Below the pieces are notes generated by a model that was given only the letters and a program-made list of their open reading frames with translations, was not told the DNA's origin and made no database searches. From assembly GCA_964575975.1 (NCBI GenBank), contig CAZNTU010000137.1:1-14791 (forward strand): a stretch of DNA of 14,791 nt, given 5' to 3'. A program made the translations under genes and the position numbers. The number at the start of each line of letters is the position of its first letter. Positions within the stretch are counted from its first letter, which is position 1. The stretch comes from G963674505 sp964575975 (lineage in GTDB: Bacteria; Desulfobacterota; Desulfobacteria; Desulfobacterales; SKZT01). Positions 14,210 to 14,791 of the stretch are shown here, one piece after another.

Positions 14210-14791
14210 GTGCGAAAAACAATCGAACCCCGGATGAAAATCGGCGAAATCGACATACCGAGCATTCGATTCGACGTCAGGTCCCGAGACGAGATTCCCA
14301 ATATTCCGAGAGGGTCGCAAAGCGTCTATAAAGACCCCGTCGCCAGAAAAAGACCGTTCGAGCAACTCGGGCGCTTAGTGCCGGAAAACGTGGACAGGAG
14401 CAAGGGTCGCAGAGGCATGGACCTGTGGGAAGTCTTCGTTCTCGCGACTCTGCGCCTCGAATGCGACTGCGATTGCGACAAGCTGCTCGAACTGGCAAAC
14501 GAGCAACCCGTTCGTTGCGCCTGATGCCTCTTCACGGAAAGGACGACGATTTCAAGTATTCGCTTCAAACCCTGAAGGACAACGTTTCCCTTCTCGCCGA
14601 CGAGGCGCTCGACGCGATCAACGCGATCGTCGTCGATCACGGACACGAGGCGATCGGGAGGAAACCGGACGAGGAACTTTTCGGCAGCTGCGATTCGTTT
14701 CCCGTTTTGACGGGCGTGCATTTTCCGAGGGACATGAACCTGCTTTGGGACGCCATGCGAAAATTGGTGACGCTCGTCCTCGCGTTGTGCG
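14210..14791 (+). pseudogene. Frameshifted ISNCY-like transposase, 3' end outside the window
   Basis: A GTG at 14210, with GGAGG seven bases upstream, starts VRKTIEPRMKIGEIDIPSIR and continues through RSRDEIP, GRRGMDLWEVFVLATLRLEC and DKLLELANEQ, a pattern I recognise from ISNCY (ISDol1-like) transposases. The frame stops at TGA 14522-14524. Family sequence resumes in another frame from about 14506 (RSLRLMPLHGKDDDFKYSLQ, then TLKDNVSLL, VVDHGHEAI and MNLLWDAMRKL) and runs to the window end. One missing base near 14504-14509 explains the shift. Several positions that I recall as conserved are changed, for example GLQ to GSQ and NWDYDKL to DCDCDKL, and VETDVHYPTD appears as VLTGVHFPRD, so the copy looks decayed, not freshly broken. 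The full protein would be over 400 residues. It marks transposon arrival beside the symporter. Confidence 0.8.

Noticed and set aside
14500..14526. Programmed frameshift within the transposase
   Set aside because: No slippery heptamer such as A6G or an obvious stimulatory structure lies at the switch, and neighbouring conserved residues are eroded, so decay is more likely.
1..14791. CRISPR arrays, tRNA, rRNA genes or a replication origin
   Set aside because: No regularly spaced repeats, no cloverleaf-like sequence with a CCA-type end, and no DnaA-box cluster were noticed on reading both strands.

Overview
The window comes from a diderm (Gram-negative) bacterium with fairly G+C-rich coding DNA. 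The evidence is a complete TolC/membrane-fusion/RND efflux operon, a periplasm-facing ammonium channel with a signal peptide, and strong Shine-Dalgarno sites. I cannot fix the phylum. The C-terminal J-domain protein, the PATAN-type response regulator and the ISNCY-like transposase recall Desulfobacterota, while a GC-rich intergenic stem-loop recalls PVC-group genomes. Both are impressions, not results.

Layout. (1) 1-5316, plus strand: three overlapping genes for a tripartite RND efflux pump. The outer-membrane factor is cut by the window start; the membrane-fusion protein and the permease are complete. (2) 5317-7307, plus strand: an AT-rich spacer, then a stand-alone CheY-like receiver, then a second regulator. 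The latter joins a receiver lacking its phospho-acceptor Asp (Gly at that position) to a PATAN/DUF4388-like domain and a possible roadblock-like domain. (3) 7308-8155: an 848-base region without an intact gene. It holds a GC-rich REP-like hairpin and a frameshifted minus-strand gene remnant. (4) 8156-10316: two convergent genes, a DUF7309/DUF6930-like protein (plus) and a protein with a C-terminal J domain (minus). An inverted repeat runs from stop codon to stop codon between them. (5) 10326-12295, minus strand: amtB with its terminator and a long leader. A full-consensus sigma-54 promoter lies upstream, and further upstream is a cluster of inverted repeats placed where an enhancer-binding activator would bind. 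(6) 12296-13927, minus strand: a sodium:solute symporter. A strong terminator facing the same way sits just upstream of it. (7) 14210-14791, plus strand: a frameshifted, decayed ISNCY-like transposase that runs off the window.

How the parts work together. The efflux genes are one translationally coupled unit. The two regulators have no histidine kinase beside them and probably belong to a dispersed signalling network. The amtB regulatory region is the clearest control circuit: sigma-54 plus an upstream activator, probably NtrC-like, which would make ammonium uptake respond to nitrogen limitation. No glnK accompanies amtB. I found no clear new defence or biosynthetic system. The most distinctive items are the degenerate-receiver regulator, the convergent J-domain/DUF6930 pair with its shared hairpin, and the amtB control region.
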